From Lishizhenia tianjinensis (lineage in GTDB: Bacteria; Bacteroidota; Bacteroidia; Flavobacteriales_D; Crocinitomicaceae), in contig CAMDLY010000028.1 of NCBI GenBank assembly GCA_945902115.1, forward strand, positions 1-32,877: DNA of 32,877 nucleotides, in the 5' to 3' direction. Position 1 is the stretch's first letter; every line of letters starts with the position of its first letter. The position numbers and the translations under genes are program-made. Of this stretch, positions 1-7,078 are shown piece by piece. Below the pieces are notes generated by a model, which saw only the letters and a list, made by a program, of their open reading frames with translations, was not told the origin of the DNA and made no database searches.

Positions 1-369
1 GCAATGGACGAAATCGCCACAGTGACGGCTTCGGAGAATCAATTGAAAGAAGCCTTGAAGATGATAAATGTTGTACCTAACCCGTATTATGCATTTTCTG
101 ACTACGAAAGAAATAGGCTCGACACCCGAGTGAAAATTACCAATTTGCCAAACGTTTGTACAATTAAAATATATACTATCAGCGGAAAATTGATAAAAAC
201 GTTCAATAAAGACTCAGAGGTTACCTCTCAGGATTGGGATTTGACTAATTGGAAAAATATTCCTGTTTCAGGAGGTGTTTACCTAATTCATGTAGATATT
301 CCGGATGTTGGGGAAAGGGTGTTAAAATTCTTCGGCGGAATGAGACAAGTAGACTTACAAGGTATTTAA
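1..369 (+). CDS. C-terminal part of a large surface/T9SS-type protein (5' end outside window)
   Basis: The reading frame is open from base 1, so this is the 3' end of a longer gene; the ATG at 4 is probably an internal Met. About 122 residues are visible. They contain a PNPYY motif, then alternating strand-like segments with IKIYTISGKLIKTF, a WDLTNW segment and a GGVYLIHVDIP segment, ending in FFGGMRQVDLQ. This is the pattern of the FlgD/T9SS type A-like Ig fold that closes many secreted Bacteroidota proteins (PNP..., GxxV/I, W.G/NxxG.xV..G.Y). The ending is not a textbook type A sorting tail, so outer-membrane attachment or secretion by T9SS is inferred. It lies 19 bp upstream of a PorV/PorQ-family gene, a common pairing of a large surface protein with its dedicated barrel. 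The function of the missing N-terminal part cannot be told. Confidence 0.7.
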   Translation, partial: AMDEIATVTASENQLKEALKMINVVPNPYYAFSDYERNRLDTRVKITNLPNVCTIKIYTISGKLIKTFNKDSEVTSQDWDLTNWKNIPVSGGVYLIHVDIPDVGERVLKFFGGMRQVDLQGI

Positions 370-388
370 GATTACAAAAGTGGAAATT

Positions 389-1438
389 ATGAAAAAAAAC
401 TTAGCAACATTCGCAATTTTTTCTTTGCTTGGCTCCTTTGTCATGGCAGGGAATGAGGATAGGGTTGGCTCGGCAGGAGCTTCACATCTTCTAATGAATC
501 CATGGGCTAGAAGCTCGGCGATTGCTGATGCAGCGTATGCAAATATTAATGGTCTCGAAGCGACATATACGAACATTGCAGGGTTGGCTTTTACCGAGAA
601 GACACAGTTGAAATTTAACTATTCGAATTGGATGGGTAATGCAGGAATAGGACTGAATTCAGCCGGTTTTGCTCAACGTATTTCTAGTTCTGATGTTATT
701 GCTGTAAGTGTTCAGTCATTAAATTTTGGCGATATTCCTATCACTACGGTTAATAATCCAGAGGGAAATATTGGTTTCTTTTCTCCAAGAGCGAACGTGT
801 TTAATCTCGGATACGCTAAAGAATTTTCTTCTAGTATTTACGGTGGGATTAACTTCAAGGTGATTTCTGAAAGTATTTCTAACTTAAGAGCTTCTGGAAT
901 CGCAATTGATGCAGGTATCCGTTATGTGACAGGTGAGCAAGATCAATTGAAGTTCGGTATTACACTAAAAAATGTTGGTCCAGTAATGAAGTTTAGAGGA
1001 GACGGTTTGGCCAACCAAGTTACCTATGTAACGAATGGTAATATTGCTACTTTGGAGCAAAGATCTGCTACTTTCGAGTTGCCATCCTTGTTGGGAATTG
1101 GAGCTTCGTATGATGTTATTTTTAATGAACAGAATAAGCTAAACTTAGCTTTTGGTTTTACGGCAAATTCATTTATGAAAGACCAATTTAGGTTAGGTTT
1201 GGATTATGCTATTGTAAACGATAAAATGGCGTTTAACTTAAGAGGAGGATACTGTTATGAAAGCGGTATTCTATCTGAGGAGAATCGTTCGAATGCTTTT
1301 ACAGGTCCTACAGCTGGGTTTTCTATTGATGCACTTGTTGGGAAAAGTAAAAGCGCTTTAGGTATTGAATATTGTGCAAGAATGGCGGGAGTATTTGGAA
1401 TTATTCATACGGTTGGAGCAACAATAAGTCTTAAATAA
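389..1438 (+). CDS. PorV/PorQ-family outer-membrane barrel protein
   Basis: A protein of 349 residues with a clear signal peptide (MKKNLATFAIFSLLGSFVMAG) followed by amphipathic beta-strand-rich sequence. It shows the family opening: RVGSAGASHLLMNPWARSSA, then a segment equivalent to GLEATYTNIAGLAFTEKTQL, and later GGINFKVISESISNLRASG and GIRYVTGEQDQLKFGITLKNVG. PorV is the T9SS shuttle that receives cargo from the SprA translocon, and PorQ-like members act in cargo attachment; this copy could be either or a specialised paralogue. The ATG at 389 is preferred over the in-frame GTG at 380 because it places the signal peptide at the N-terminus. The gene follows the upstream surface-protein gene by 19 bp and probably shares its transcript, ending at the hairpin at 1459. 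It is not beside a porU gene, so I give no symbol. Confidence 0.85.
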   Translation: MKKNLATFAIFSLLGSFVMAGNEDRVGSAGASHLLMNPWARSSAIADAAYANINGLEATYTNIAGLAFTEKTQLKFNYSNWMGNAGIGLNSAGFAQRISSSDVIAVSVQSLNFGDIPITTVNNPEGNIGFFSPRANVFNLGYAKEFSSSIYGGINFKVISESISNLRASGIAIDAGIRYVTGEQDQLKFGITLKNVGPVMKFRGDGLANQVTYVTNGNIATLEQRSATFELPSLLGIGASYDVIFNEQNKLNLAFGFTANSFMKDQFRLGLDYAIVNDKMAFNLRGGYCYESGILSEENRSNAFTGPTAGFSIDALVGKSKSALGIEYCARMAGVFGIIHTVGATISLK

Positions 1439-1458
1439 ATTTTTACTAATTTTGTTAT

Positions 1459-1490
1459 AGAAAGGAGTCCTTCAGGGCTCTTTTCTATTT
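1459..1490 (+). terminator. Intrinsic terminator after the PorV-like gene
   Basis: A 12-bp stem (1459-1470 with 1475-1486) closes a TTCA loop, with two G-T wobble pairs, and is followed by a short ATTT tract. It sits 20 bp after the PorV-like stop codon and just before greA. The U-tract is short, so efficiency may be modest. Confidence 0.65.
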
Positions 1491-1506
1491 AATAAAGTTC
1501 AAGGAA

Positions 1507-1980
1507 ATGGCACAAATTAATTATTATACAGCAGAGGGGCTAAAGAAGCTAAAAGAGGAGTTGCATGAATTGAAGACAGTGCAGCGTCCTTCAATAACAG
1601 AGCAAATAGCCGAAGCCAGGGATAAAGGGGATCTATCAGAGAATGCTGAATATGATGCAGCTAAAGAAGCGCAGGGCATTCTTGAGATGAAGATTTCAAA
1701 GTTAGATAATATTATTGCAAATGCTCGTTTACTAGATAAAGCAAACATTGATAATTCGAAAGTATATATATTGTCTATAGTTAAAATTAAAAATCAAGTC
1801 AACGGAATGGAGATGGAGTATACTCTTGTTGCGGAAAATGAGGCAGATATTAAATTGAAGAAGATTTCTGTGGATTCTCCCATTGGCAGGGGGCTTTTAG
1901 GCAAAAAGCAAGGTGATATTGCTGAAATCAATACTCCAAATGGAACAGTAAAATTTGAAATAATAGGCATCTCAAGATAA
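1507..1980 (+). CDS. greA: Transcription elongation factor GreA
   Basis: The product has 157 residues, the normal GreA length. GreA rescues backtracked RNA polymerase by stimulating cleavage of the nascent RNA 3' end through the secondary channel. The N-terminal coiled coil (about 1-75) carries the diagnostic tip ARDKGDLSENAEYDAAKE, with acidic tip residues D42 and E45. The C-terminal FKBP-like domain (about 80-157) includes SPIGRGLLGKKQGDIAEI, which matches the conserved SP.G.ALLGK..GD region with RG in place of A. The ATG at 1507 begins MAQINYYTAEGLKKLKEEL, the usual GreA start. The stop overlaps the start of the next gene by one base (TAATG), which suggests translational coupling with the HIT hydrolase, an arrangement common in Bacteroidota. 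Confidence 0.97.
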   Translation: MAQINYYTAEGLKKLKEELHELKTVQRPSITEQIAEARDKGDLSENAEYDAAKEAQGILEMKISKLDNIIANARLLDKANIDNSKVYILSIVKIKNQVNGMEMEYTLVAENEADIKLKKISVDSPIGRGLLGKKQGDIAEINTPNGTVKFEIIGISR

Positions 1981-2378
1981 TGTCTTCTATTTTTACCAAA
2001 ATAATTAATCGAGAAATACCTGCGTTTATTCTACATGAGGATGACGATCATCTGGCGTTTTTGGATGTTAACCCTCTTGCTTTCGGTCATACGCTGGTGA
2101 TACCAAAAGTTGAACTTGATTATATTTTTGATCTACCTGCAGAGAAATTACAAAGACTAATAGCTTTTAGTCAAGAAGTTGCTAAAATGTTAAAAATGGA
2201 AATTCCTTGTAAAAAGATAGGCATGACAGTAATTGGACTTGAGGTACATCATGTACACATTCATTTAATTCCTATAAACACTATCAACGATATGAATTTT
2301 TCCAATAAAAAATTACAGCTAAATTCTAAGGATGCGGAAGAATTTGTTAAAAATATAAAAAAAAACACTAAAAATTAG
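1980..2378 (+). CDS. HIT family protein (histidine-triad nucleotide hydrolase)
   Basis: A 132-residue cytosolic protein of the HIT superfamily, nucleotide-binding hydrolases that act on AMP-linked substrates such as adenosine phosphoramidates. The N-terminus reads IFTKIINREIPAFILHEDDDHLAFLDVNPL, followed by FGHTLVIPK, both typical of the Hint branch. The histidine triad is H91-V-H93-I-H95-L-I, with the central His as expected nucleophile. The gene starts inside the greA stop codon (TAATG), so it should be co-transcribed and translationally coupled with greA. The exact substrate cannot be read from sequence. Confidence 0.95.
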   Translation: MSSIFTKIINREIPAFILHEDDDHLAFLDVNPLAFGHTLVIPKVELDYIFDLPAEKLQRLIAFSQEVAKMLKMEIPCKKIGMTVIGLEVHHVHIHLIPINTINDMNFSNKKLQLNSKDAEEFVKNIKKNTKN

Positions 2379-2398
2379 TACCACATAAAAAATTGATA

Positions 2399-2406
2399 GT
2401 ATTTTT
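2399..2406 (+). promoter_or_regulatory. Bacteroidota -7 element upstream of the small lipoprotein gene
   Basis: TATTTTTG is an exact match to TAnnTTTG. It lies 29 bp before the ATG at 2436, so a start site near 2412 would leave a leader of about 23 nt. A clear TTG -33 element at the right distance is not visible, so the call rests on the -7 box and position. Confidence 0.5.
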
Positions 2407-2435
2407 GCTTCGATTTAATTATAAAAATTTACAAA

Positions 2436-2606
2436 ATGAAAAAAGTATTTATGTTATTAATCGCTTCTGCAGCTCTTACAATGACTGCATGTGGTGGTAA
2501 AGATGAGAAAGCAGCAGCGTCTGCTGAAGCAACTGCTGAAGCAACAATGGAAGCTGAAGCAACAATGGAAGCTGAAGAAGCGACTATGGATGCTACAGCT
2601 GAGTAA
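2436..2606 (+). CDS. Tiny repeat-rich lipoprotein (56 aa)
   Basis: A 57-codon frame with an ATG, a stop and strong flanking signals (-7 box upstream, perfect terminator downstream). The N-terminus is a convincing signal peptide, MKKVFMLLIASAALTMTACG, with Cys19 in a lipobox-like M-T-A-C context, so it is predicted to be a lipoprotein. The mature part starts GGKDEKAAAS and then consists almost entirely of degenerate Glu-Ala-Thr repeats (AEAT, AEATME, AEATME, AEEATMD), ending in ATAE. It is acidic and probably disordered. The repeats are also visible in the DNA as near-copies of GCTGAAGCAACAATGGAA. I do not recognise a family. Its isolated transcription unit and the Bacteroidota lipoprotein look suggest an abundant small envelope protein; that is inference. 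Confidence 0.8.
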   Translation: MKKVFMLLIASAALTMTACGGKDEKAAASAEATAEATMEAEATMEAEEATMDATAE

Positions 2607-2623
2607 TCAGATAGTAAATCATT

Positions 2624-2659
2624 AAAAAAGGGGAAGACAATGTCTTCCCCTTTTTTTTT
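2624..2659 (+). terminator. Strong intrinsic terminator after the small lipoprotein gene
   Basis: A perfect 15-bp stem (2624-2638 with 2642-2656) closes an AAT loop. The core is GGGGAAGAC/GTCTTCCCC flanked by A6 and T9, so it can work on both strands. It begins 18 bp after the stop codon at 2606. Confidence 0.92.
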
Positions 2660-2676
2660 GAAGGTAAGATCAAATT

Positions 2677-3966
2677 ATGCGAGAATTAATATCGAATTGG
2701 ATAGATTATATATTGTGGGGAGTACTTATTGTACTCCCCACGGCGATATCTTTTGTTGATATACACAATCTTTTCAGCCCATTTAAATTCCCCATCCTCA
2801 TAAGTCTATCAACCTTAGTTTTAATACTCGTTATCATTAACAGAAAAGTTAAATGGGATTTTTTAAGTTATTGCGCAGTATTGTGGTTGTCGCTCGTTTT
2901 CTTGGCAAGTTTAAATGCTTACAATCAAGAACTCGCATTTCTCGGATTCATTGAAGGTTATGGTAGATATGAAGGATTTATTTCTTTGGCCTGCTATGTG
3001 ATTCTTTGGTTTGCCGCCAAGAATTTTTTAATAGTGACCTATAAAAGAATTTTGATTTGGTTTATTGGAATGATACCCTTTGCTGTTTACGCATTAGTTC
3101 AATATTATGGATACGATCCATTGGTTTTGAATTATGGTTTTACTCCTCGTATTTTTAGTACAATTGGTAACCAAAACTTTGTTGGCTCATTGGCGGTAAT
3201 TTTGGTAGTTTTTTCCTCTGTGTTGTTTATTTCGTCTAAGAACTGGCTATTTTTTATTTTTAGCTTGTTGTTTTTTTCAACCTTAGTAGTCTGTCAGACG
3301 AGAAGTGCATGGGTCGCATGTTCTCTAGTCATGGTATTATTTATGCTTGATCAGGTAATTAGAAAAAGAAATTTTTACTTTCCGTCATTCTTAATTATAG
3401 GTTTTGTTCTCGTGGGTCTATTTCTTGTGACTTCTCAACATGATAACTCTGTTATTCAAAAATCAAAAACGATATCGAAGGAATTAAACTTGTCAAATGA
3501 ATATGGAGGATCTGGTCGACTAAAAATATGGTCAATTACAGAAAAGGTGATTTGGGCGAATCCATGGGCAGGAGTAGGGCCTGAGAATTTGAAAATAGCG
3601 ATTAAAAAGGAACAACCAGAATTATATAAAGAATACTATAAACGAACAAAAACAACAATTGATAAAGCGCATAATGAGTATTTACATATGGCGGTAACTT
3701 GTGGAATCCCTGCATTAATAATTTATTTAGTTATGCTAGGAACGAGCTTGGTTTCATTTATAAGGTCAGGTTGTAAATCGGCTATAAGATTGGCCTTTTT
3801 TTTAACTGTTATAGCTTATTTAATACAAGCATTTTTTAATATCAGCGTAATAGCTGTAGCTCCTGTATTTTGGATCCTGCTAGGCGGCCTTGCCGGAGAT
3901 CTTTCTATTTCCCAAAAATTGGTGAATGAAAATAACCAAGAAAATCAAGTCGAAGTTATAGAATAA
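2677..3966 (+). CDS. O-antigen ligase / Wzy-type polymerase family membrane protein
   Basis: A 429-residue, highly hydrophobic protein with about 10-12 predicted membrane segments. It belongs to the Wzy_C (O-antigen ligase) superfamily, which transfers or polymerises lipid-linked glycans on the outer face of the inner membrane. Family marks: an NQNFVGSLAVILV segment after the middle helices, a TRSAWVA segment, the large external loop with W297-A-G-V-G-P-E-N-L, and H332-N-E-Y-L followed by a GIPALIIYLVML helix. Whether the acceptor is lipid A core, a protein or a growing chain cannot be decided, because no glycosyltransferase lies nearby. The start at 2677 follows a terminator directly and no clear promoter is seen. 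The last 87 bases overlap the convergent cyclase gene. Confidence 0.85.
   Translation: MRELISNWIDYILWGVLIVLPTAISFVDIHNLFSPFKFPILISLSTLVLILVIINRKVKWDFLSYCAVLWLSLVFLASLNAYNQELAFLGFIEGYGRYEGFISLACYVILWFAAKNFLIVTYKRILIWFIGMIPFAVYALVQYYGYDPLVLNYGFTPRIFSTIGNQNFVGSLAVILVVFSSVLFISSKNWLFFIFSLLFFSTLVVCQTRSAWVACSLVMVLFMLDQVIRKRNFYFPSFLIIGFVLVGLFLVTSQHDNSVIQKSKTISKELNLSNEYGGSGRLKIWSITEKVIWANPWAGVGPENLKIAIKKEQPELYKEYYKRTKTTIDKAHNEYLHMAVTCGIPALIIYLVMLGTSLVSFIRSGCKSAIRLAFFLTVIAYLIQAFFNISVIAVAPVFWILLGGLAGDLSISQKLVNENNQENQVEVIE
2715..2741. repeat. Perfect 11-bp inverted repeat inside the 5' end of the O-antigen-ligase gene
   Basis: GTGGGGAGTAC (2715-2725) and GTACTCCCCAC (2731-2741) pair perfectly around the loop TTATT. 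It lies 38-64 bases after the start codon, inside the first membrane segment. No T-tract follows, so it is not a standard terminator. It may be an mRNA hairpin that influences early elongation, or chance. Confidence 0.7.
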
Positions 3967-4575
3967 GTCCTCATATGGAATAGTAATTATTCTCAATCCA
4001 ATAATATGTTCATCACTGTACCACACTATGGGATGATCTGTGACTGCTCCTGTCAAAATCCCGTTTACGATTATAAAGGGAATAAGTGCCACCAAGTAGG
4101 TTAAACTGAAATATTGAAGCCAATATGCTTTAGATCTAAAGGCGAAAAAACCCAATACTGCGGCGAGGGCACTTGCATAAAAAGTATAAAGGTTATCCAT
4201 GAATACCAAGGCATTAAAGGAGGCCATACTTGCAAATACTAAGTAAAAGATCCGAGAAAACTGTGCAATTGCGATACCGCTAAAGTAGCTTTTCAGGACT
4301 TCGAAAATAAATACACAATTATATGGTACTACAAAGAAGAATAATACCTCTTCAAGCGGAAGACGACCAATGTAAATGCCTAAAAGGTAGTTTTCTGTGA
4401 ATCCCCAAATGGACCACTTAGTAAATAATTCATCCCAGATTAAAAACGGAATAGCGACGGAAACAATTGCGATAAATATAGTTTTCCAATGTTTATAAAA
4501 AGCAACTTTTTTATCAAAACTTAGTAGTAAGGGGCCTAGAAATGAACATATTATAACCCAACCGTAGGTGCTCAT
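3880..4575 (-). CDS. crtY: Lycopene cyclase, CarR/CrtYcd domain type
   Basis: A 231-residue integral membrane protein with two copies of the small lycopene-cyclase domain found in heterodimeric CrtYc/CrtYd and in archaeal and fungal fused cyclases. Copy 1 (about 1-100) has FSFDKKVAFY-like text near 19-27, IWDELFTKWSIWGF and the core L72-P-L-E-E-V-L-F-F. Copy 2 (about 105-220) has the matching IGLRIITIPYEDLFYNF, with P200-Y-E-D. The enzyme closes the psi end of lycopene to a beta-ionone ring; single-ended or double-ended cyclisation cannot be read here. Start ATG overlaps the crtZ stop by four bases (ATGA). It is the last gene of the cassette, and its final 87 bases run into the convergent O-antigen-ligase gene. 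The symbol is used by analogy; crtYcd is more exact. Confidence 0.88.
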   Translation of the reverse strand: MSTYGWVIICSFLGPLLLSFDKKVAFYKHWKTIFIAIVSVAIPFLIWDELFTKWSIWGFTENYLLGIYIGRLPLEEVLFFFVVPYNCVFIFEVLKSYFSGIAIAQFSRIFYLVFASMASFNALVFMDNLYTFYASALAAVLGFFAFRSKAYWLQYFSLTYLVALIPFIIVNGILTGAVTDHPIVWYSDEHIIGLRIITIPYEDLFYNFDLIFLVIFIHQFLGNRKISGKAA

Positions 4576-5051
4576 CCTTTTGAGTATTTCCTTTTATACG
4601 TTTGCACGGCCTCTTTGTAAAATTTTCTAGGAACTATAAGCATTCCAAAACATTCCCCATGACTTTTACCAAGTTTTTTGTGATGAACTTTATGCGCTTT
4701 CCTTATAGCATAAAAATAGGGGTGATCAATATCCCTTAACCATTTAAAGCGGCGATGGATATATACATCGTGAATCATAAAATAGGTGAATCCATACAGC
4801 GCAATTCCAAAACCGATGAATACAGAAATATATACTTCATTCATTAGTCCCAACATAATACATAACCAGGATGGTATTGCATAAATAAGAAAGAACACAT
4901 CGTTTCTCTCAAAAAAACCAGGCTCTTCTTGATGATGATCCTTGTGGAAATACCACATTAAACCATGCATCACGAATTTGTGTGTAGCCCACGCCATAAA
5001 CTCCATTCCAAAAAATGTTGCAATGAGAACTAACAAACCTGTCCAAATCAT
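4572..5051 (-). CDS. crtZ: Beta-carotene hydroxylase (CrtZ)
   Basis: A 159-residue membrane di-iron hydroxylase of the fatty-acid hydroxylase superfamily, adding 3-hydroxyl groups to beta-ionone rings. All four histidine clusters are present: H24-K-F-V-M-H29, H36-K-D-H-H40, H94-D-V-Y-I-H99-R-R and H120-K-V-H-H124. Membrane segments lie around 3-22, 52-68 and 74-92. Length and motif spacing fit bacterial CrtZ. It overlaps both neighbours by ATGA-type junctions, so the cassette should be translated from a single mRNA. Confidence 0.95.
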   Translation of the reverse strand: MIWTGLLVLIATFFGMEFMAWATHKFVMHGLMWYFHKDHHQEEPGFFERNDVFFLIYAIPSWLCIMLGLMNEVYISVFIGFGIALYGFTYFMIHDVYIHRRFKWLRDIDHPYFYAIRKAHKVHHKKLGKSHGECFGMLIVPRKFYKEAVQTYKRKYSKG

Positions 5052-5689
5052 AAATAATGTATATTAAGTACGATAAAAAAAGTTATCAAAGTTACTAACA
5101 ACACTTCATATACTTTGTTCTTTTCGTCAAGTTTTAACAGATGAAAAATATATTGAAGAACTCCTCCAACCACGAACCAACAAATAAAATTGTATATAGG
5201 AATGATATTATTTTCCCAATACCAAAAATCAGTTTTATGGGCTATGGGCTCAATGAGCATATCAATAGTTGTCATGATAACGGCACTTATTAATGGTTTG
5301 AGTGTTGTTCTAATGTTTATTGCAGCAGACACAGATGTGGCGGCCACAGCGACGATACCCCAATTTAATCCAATCACAATAGGCACACCCCATATTTTTG
5401 TTCCTAAATTATTTCCGTAAGTATAGTTTCCAAATAACATCCCTGTATGCACACCAATTAATTCTACAGCGATTCCCACTGCAAAAGCTAGCAACAAGAA
5501 CAGCAAAAATCTTAATCGACTTGTTTTTTTCGCAAGAATTACCACAGAAAATGTCAAAAGTAAATTAAACGGTGTCAAAGACAAAAACCAGTCACTTTTT
5601 GAAGGTATAATCGCACCAACAGCACCGATGACATAAAATAGGACAATTATAAAAATTAGAAGAAGTTCTTTTCTATTTATAGAGTTCAC
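5048..5689 (-). CDS. CruF-like carotenoid biosynthesis membrane protein (carotenoid 1,2-hydratase family)
   Basis: A 213-residue protein with about seven membrane segments. It matches the carotenoid-biosynthesis family that includes cyanobacterial CruF and haloarchaeal bisanhydrobacterioruberin hydratase (formerly DUF422). Recognisable text: VELIGVHTGMLFGNYTYG (75-92), GVPIVIGLNW (101-110) and a later TIDMLIEPIAHKTDFWYW segment. Known members hydrate the terminal 1,2 double bond of an acyclic psi end, leaving a tertiary hydroxyl. The gene sits between a reductase-like gene and crtZ, overlapping each by four bases. With the cyclase and hydroxylase this suggests a carotenoid with one ring and one hydrated open end, as in saproxanthin or myxol; product identity is inference. 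Confidence 0.82.
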   Translation of the reverse strand: MNSINRKELLLIFIIVLFYVIGAVGAIIPSKSDWFLSLTPFNLLLTFSVVILAKKTSRLRFLLFLLLAFAVGIAVELIGVHTGMLFGNYTYGNNLGTKIWGVPIVIGLNWGIVAVAATSVSAAINIRTTLKPLISAVIMTTIDMLIEPIAHKTDFWYWENNIIPIYNFICWFVVGGVLQYIFHLLKLDEKNKVYEVLLVTLITFFIVLNIHYL

Positions 5690-6693
5690 GAAATCCTATT
5701 TTTTATAGCGTAATCAATAGTTTCTTCGATACTGTAAAATCGGTGATCTACAGATGTAATGAGTTTTATCGAATCATACGAAATTGTTTTGTAGGATGAA
5801 TTAACCGTATCTCTGCTTAGTCCTGTTTTTTTTGCTGAAAAAAATTGTAATTGTTCATGTATGAAAGCAGAAGCCCAAGCTAAATAATAGGGTGCTTTTA
5901 CTTTTGGAGGTTTTTTTCCAAGGAGAGTTGCAATCTTCGTGAACAACTCAAAATAACTAATATTTTCTCCCGTGCACAAAAATCTGTCGGCTGTAATAGG
6001 AGAATTCATGAGCTTAATCATACAATTTGCAACATCACGTGCATCCACTACCGCATTCGAGCCAGTTGTGTAAAAGGAAATTCCTTTTGCTGCAGTTTTC
6101 AAAATAGAGAGAGATGACTCATTCCAATCTCCTGCACCTAAAATTACACAAGGATTAATAATTACAGCATCCAATCCTTCTTCAATGCCTCTCCAAACTT
6201 CTTTCTCGGCTAGGAATTTTGATAACGAATAGGCACTTGTTTTTTTCGTTAATTCCCATTTAGTATTTTCGGTCGTTGGAATTTCCTTAGAATTTCCAAC
6301 AGCTGCCGTTGAACTTACGTAACAAAGCCTAATATTTTGCATATCTAGACATGTTTTTACGATTAATGCAGTAATTTCTCTGTTTTGCTTCAGCAGTTTA
6401 GGAAAATCAGAGGAAAAGAATGAAACTAAGGCTGAACAATGGTATACCTGAGTGCCATCTTCAAGTAATTTTTGAACGTCAAATGGATTAGCAAGATCCG
6501 CCTTGAGCCATTGAATTTTATTAAAAAGTTTTTTTGAATTAATATGATCAAGCTGTTCAAATAATTTTTTTACCAGAATTATTTTATGTTCTGATCTATA
6601 GCTAGCGCGAATGAACGCTAACTCGTCATTTTGAGCAATATGATACAATAAATGTGAACCTAGGAGACCTGTTCCCCCTGTAACAATGATCAT
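5686..6693 (-). CDS. NAD(P)-dependent extended SDR (epimerase/reductase family)
   Basis: A 335-residue extended short-chain dehydrogenase. The Rossmann motif is G6-G-T-G-L-L-G12, the strand-4 region gives YHCSALVSF (84-92), the catalytic serine region is VSSTAAVG (126-133) and the active pair is Y155-S-L-S-K159. The overall look, including RDVANCMIKLM later, is that of the dihydroflavonol-4-reductase/3-beta-HSD-like branch. It is the first enzyme of the carotenoid cassette and overlaps the CruF-like gene by four bases, so a role in tailoring carotenoid or a linked sugar or lipid is plausible, but no substrate can be assigned. Start: ATG at 6693, directly opening with the nucleotide-binding strand MIIVTGG. 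Confidence 0.85.
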   Translation of the reverse strand: MIIVTGGTGLLGSHLLYHIAQNDELAFIRASYRSEHKIILVKKLFEQLDHINSKKLFNKIQWLKADLANPFDVQKLLEDGTQVYHCSALVSFFSSDFPKLLKQNREITALIVKTCLDMQNIRLCYVSSTAAVGNSKEIPTTENTKWELTKKTSAYSLSKFLAEKEVWRGIEEGLDAVIINPCVILGAGDWNESSLSILKTAAKGISFYTTGSNAVVDARDVANCMIKLMNSPITADRFLCTGENISYFELFTKIATLLGKKPPKVKAPYYLAWASAFIHEQLQFFSAKKTGLSRDTVNSSYKTISYDSIKLITSVDHRFYSIEETIDYAIKNRIS

Positions 6694-6716
6694 CAGACAA
6701 AACTAATGATAAAATA

Positions 6717-7058
6717 CTATTTCGAATTTTTCTCGAGTAAAAGATTATACTTTTCGAGTAACGAAACATACTTATTCTTCCAAAAATCAGAACTTGTTCC
6801 TTCCTCTTGGGATTCACGAATTAACTCATAGTTTCCGGTTGAGGCCATGTTTCTATATTTTTTGAGTTCAATGATATCCTCAGAAAAGTCGTAATGAATT
6901 ATCTTGCCGATTTCTAAAATATAGTCAATTGAAACATTTGAGTTTTCGAAAGAATTGTAAATCCATCTTCTACTCTTTTTAAGACGTTGCGTTAATTTGG
7001 TCAAAGGCATTCCACTTTCGCGAACCGCCTTTTCTAAAATTTTTCCTTTGTGCTGCAT
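6717..7058 (-). CDS. Small helix-turn-helix DNA-binding-like protein
   Basis: A 113-residue protein. Residues 8-60 resemble an XRE-type helix-turn-helix: GKILEKAVRESGMPLTKLTQRLKKS followed by RRWIYNSFENSNVSIDYI, then EIGKIIHYDFSEDI. The C-terminal part is charged and ends in a short coiled-coil-like helix (SDFWKNKYVSLLEKYNLLLEK). Similar small regulators with a KYxxLLEKYNxLL tail are common in Bacteroidota. The gene ends 23 bp before the SDR gene on the same strand and so may be co-transcribed with, and control, the carotenoid cassette; this is inference from position. A 7-base TACTTTG element lies right at its start (7061-7067). Confidence 0.7.
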   Translation of the reverse strand: MQHKGKILEKAVRESGMPLTKLTQRLKKSRRWIYNSFENSNVSIDYILEIGKIIHYDFSEDIIELKKYRNMASTGNYELIRESQEEGTSSDFWKNKYVSLLEKYNLLLEKNSK

Positions 7059-7078
7059 ATCAAAGTATTAATTTTTAG

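Noticed and set aside
2500-2600. Short direct DNA repeats that might suggest a CRISPR-like or satellite array
   Set aside because: They are in frame within the small lipoprotein gene, lack spacers, and are explained by the Glu-Ala-Thr protein repeats.
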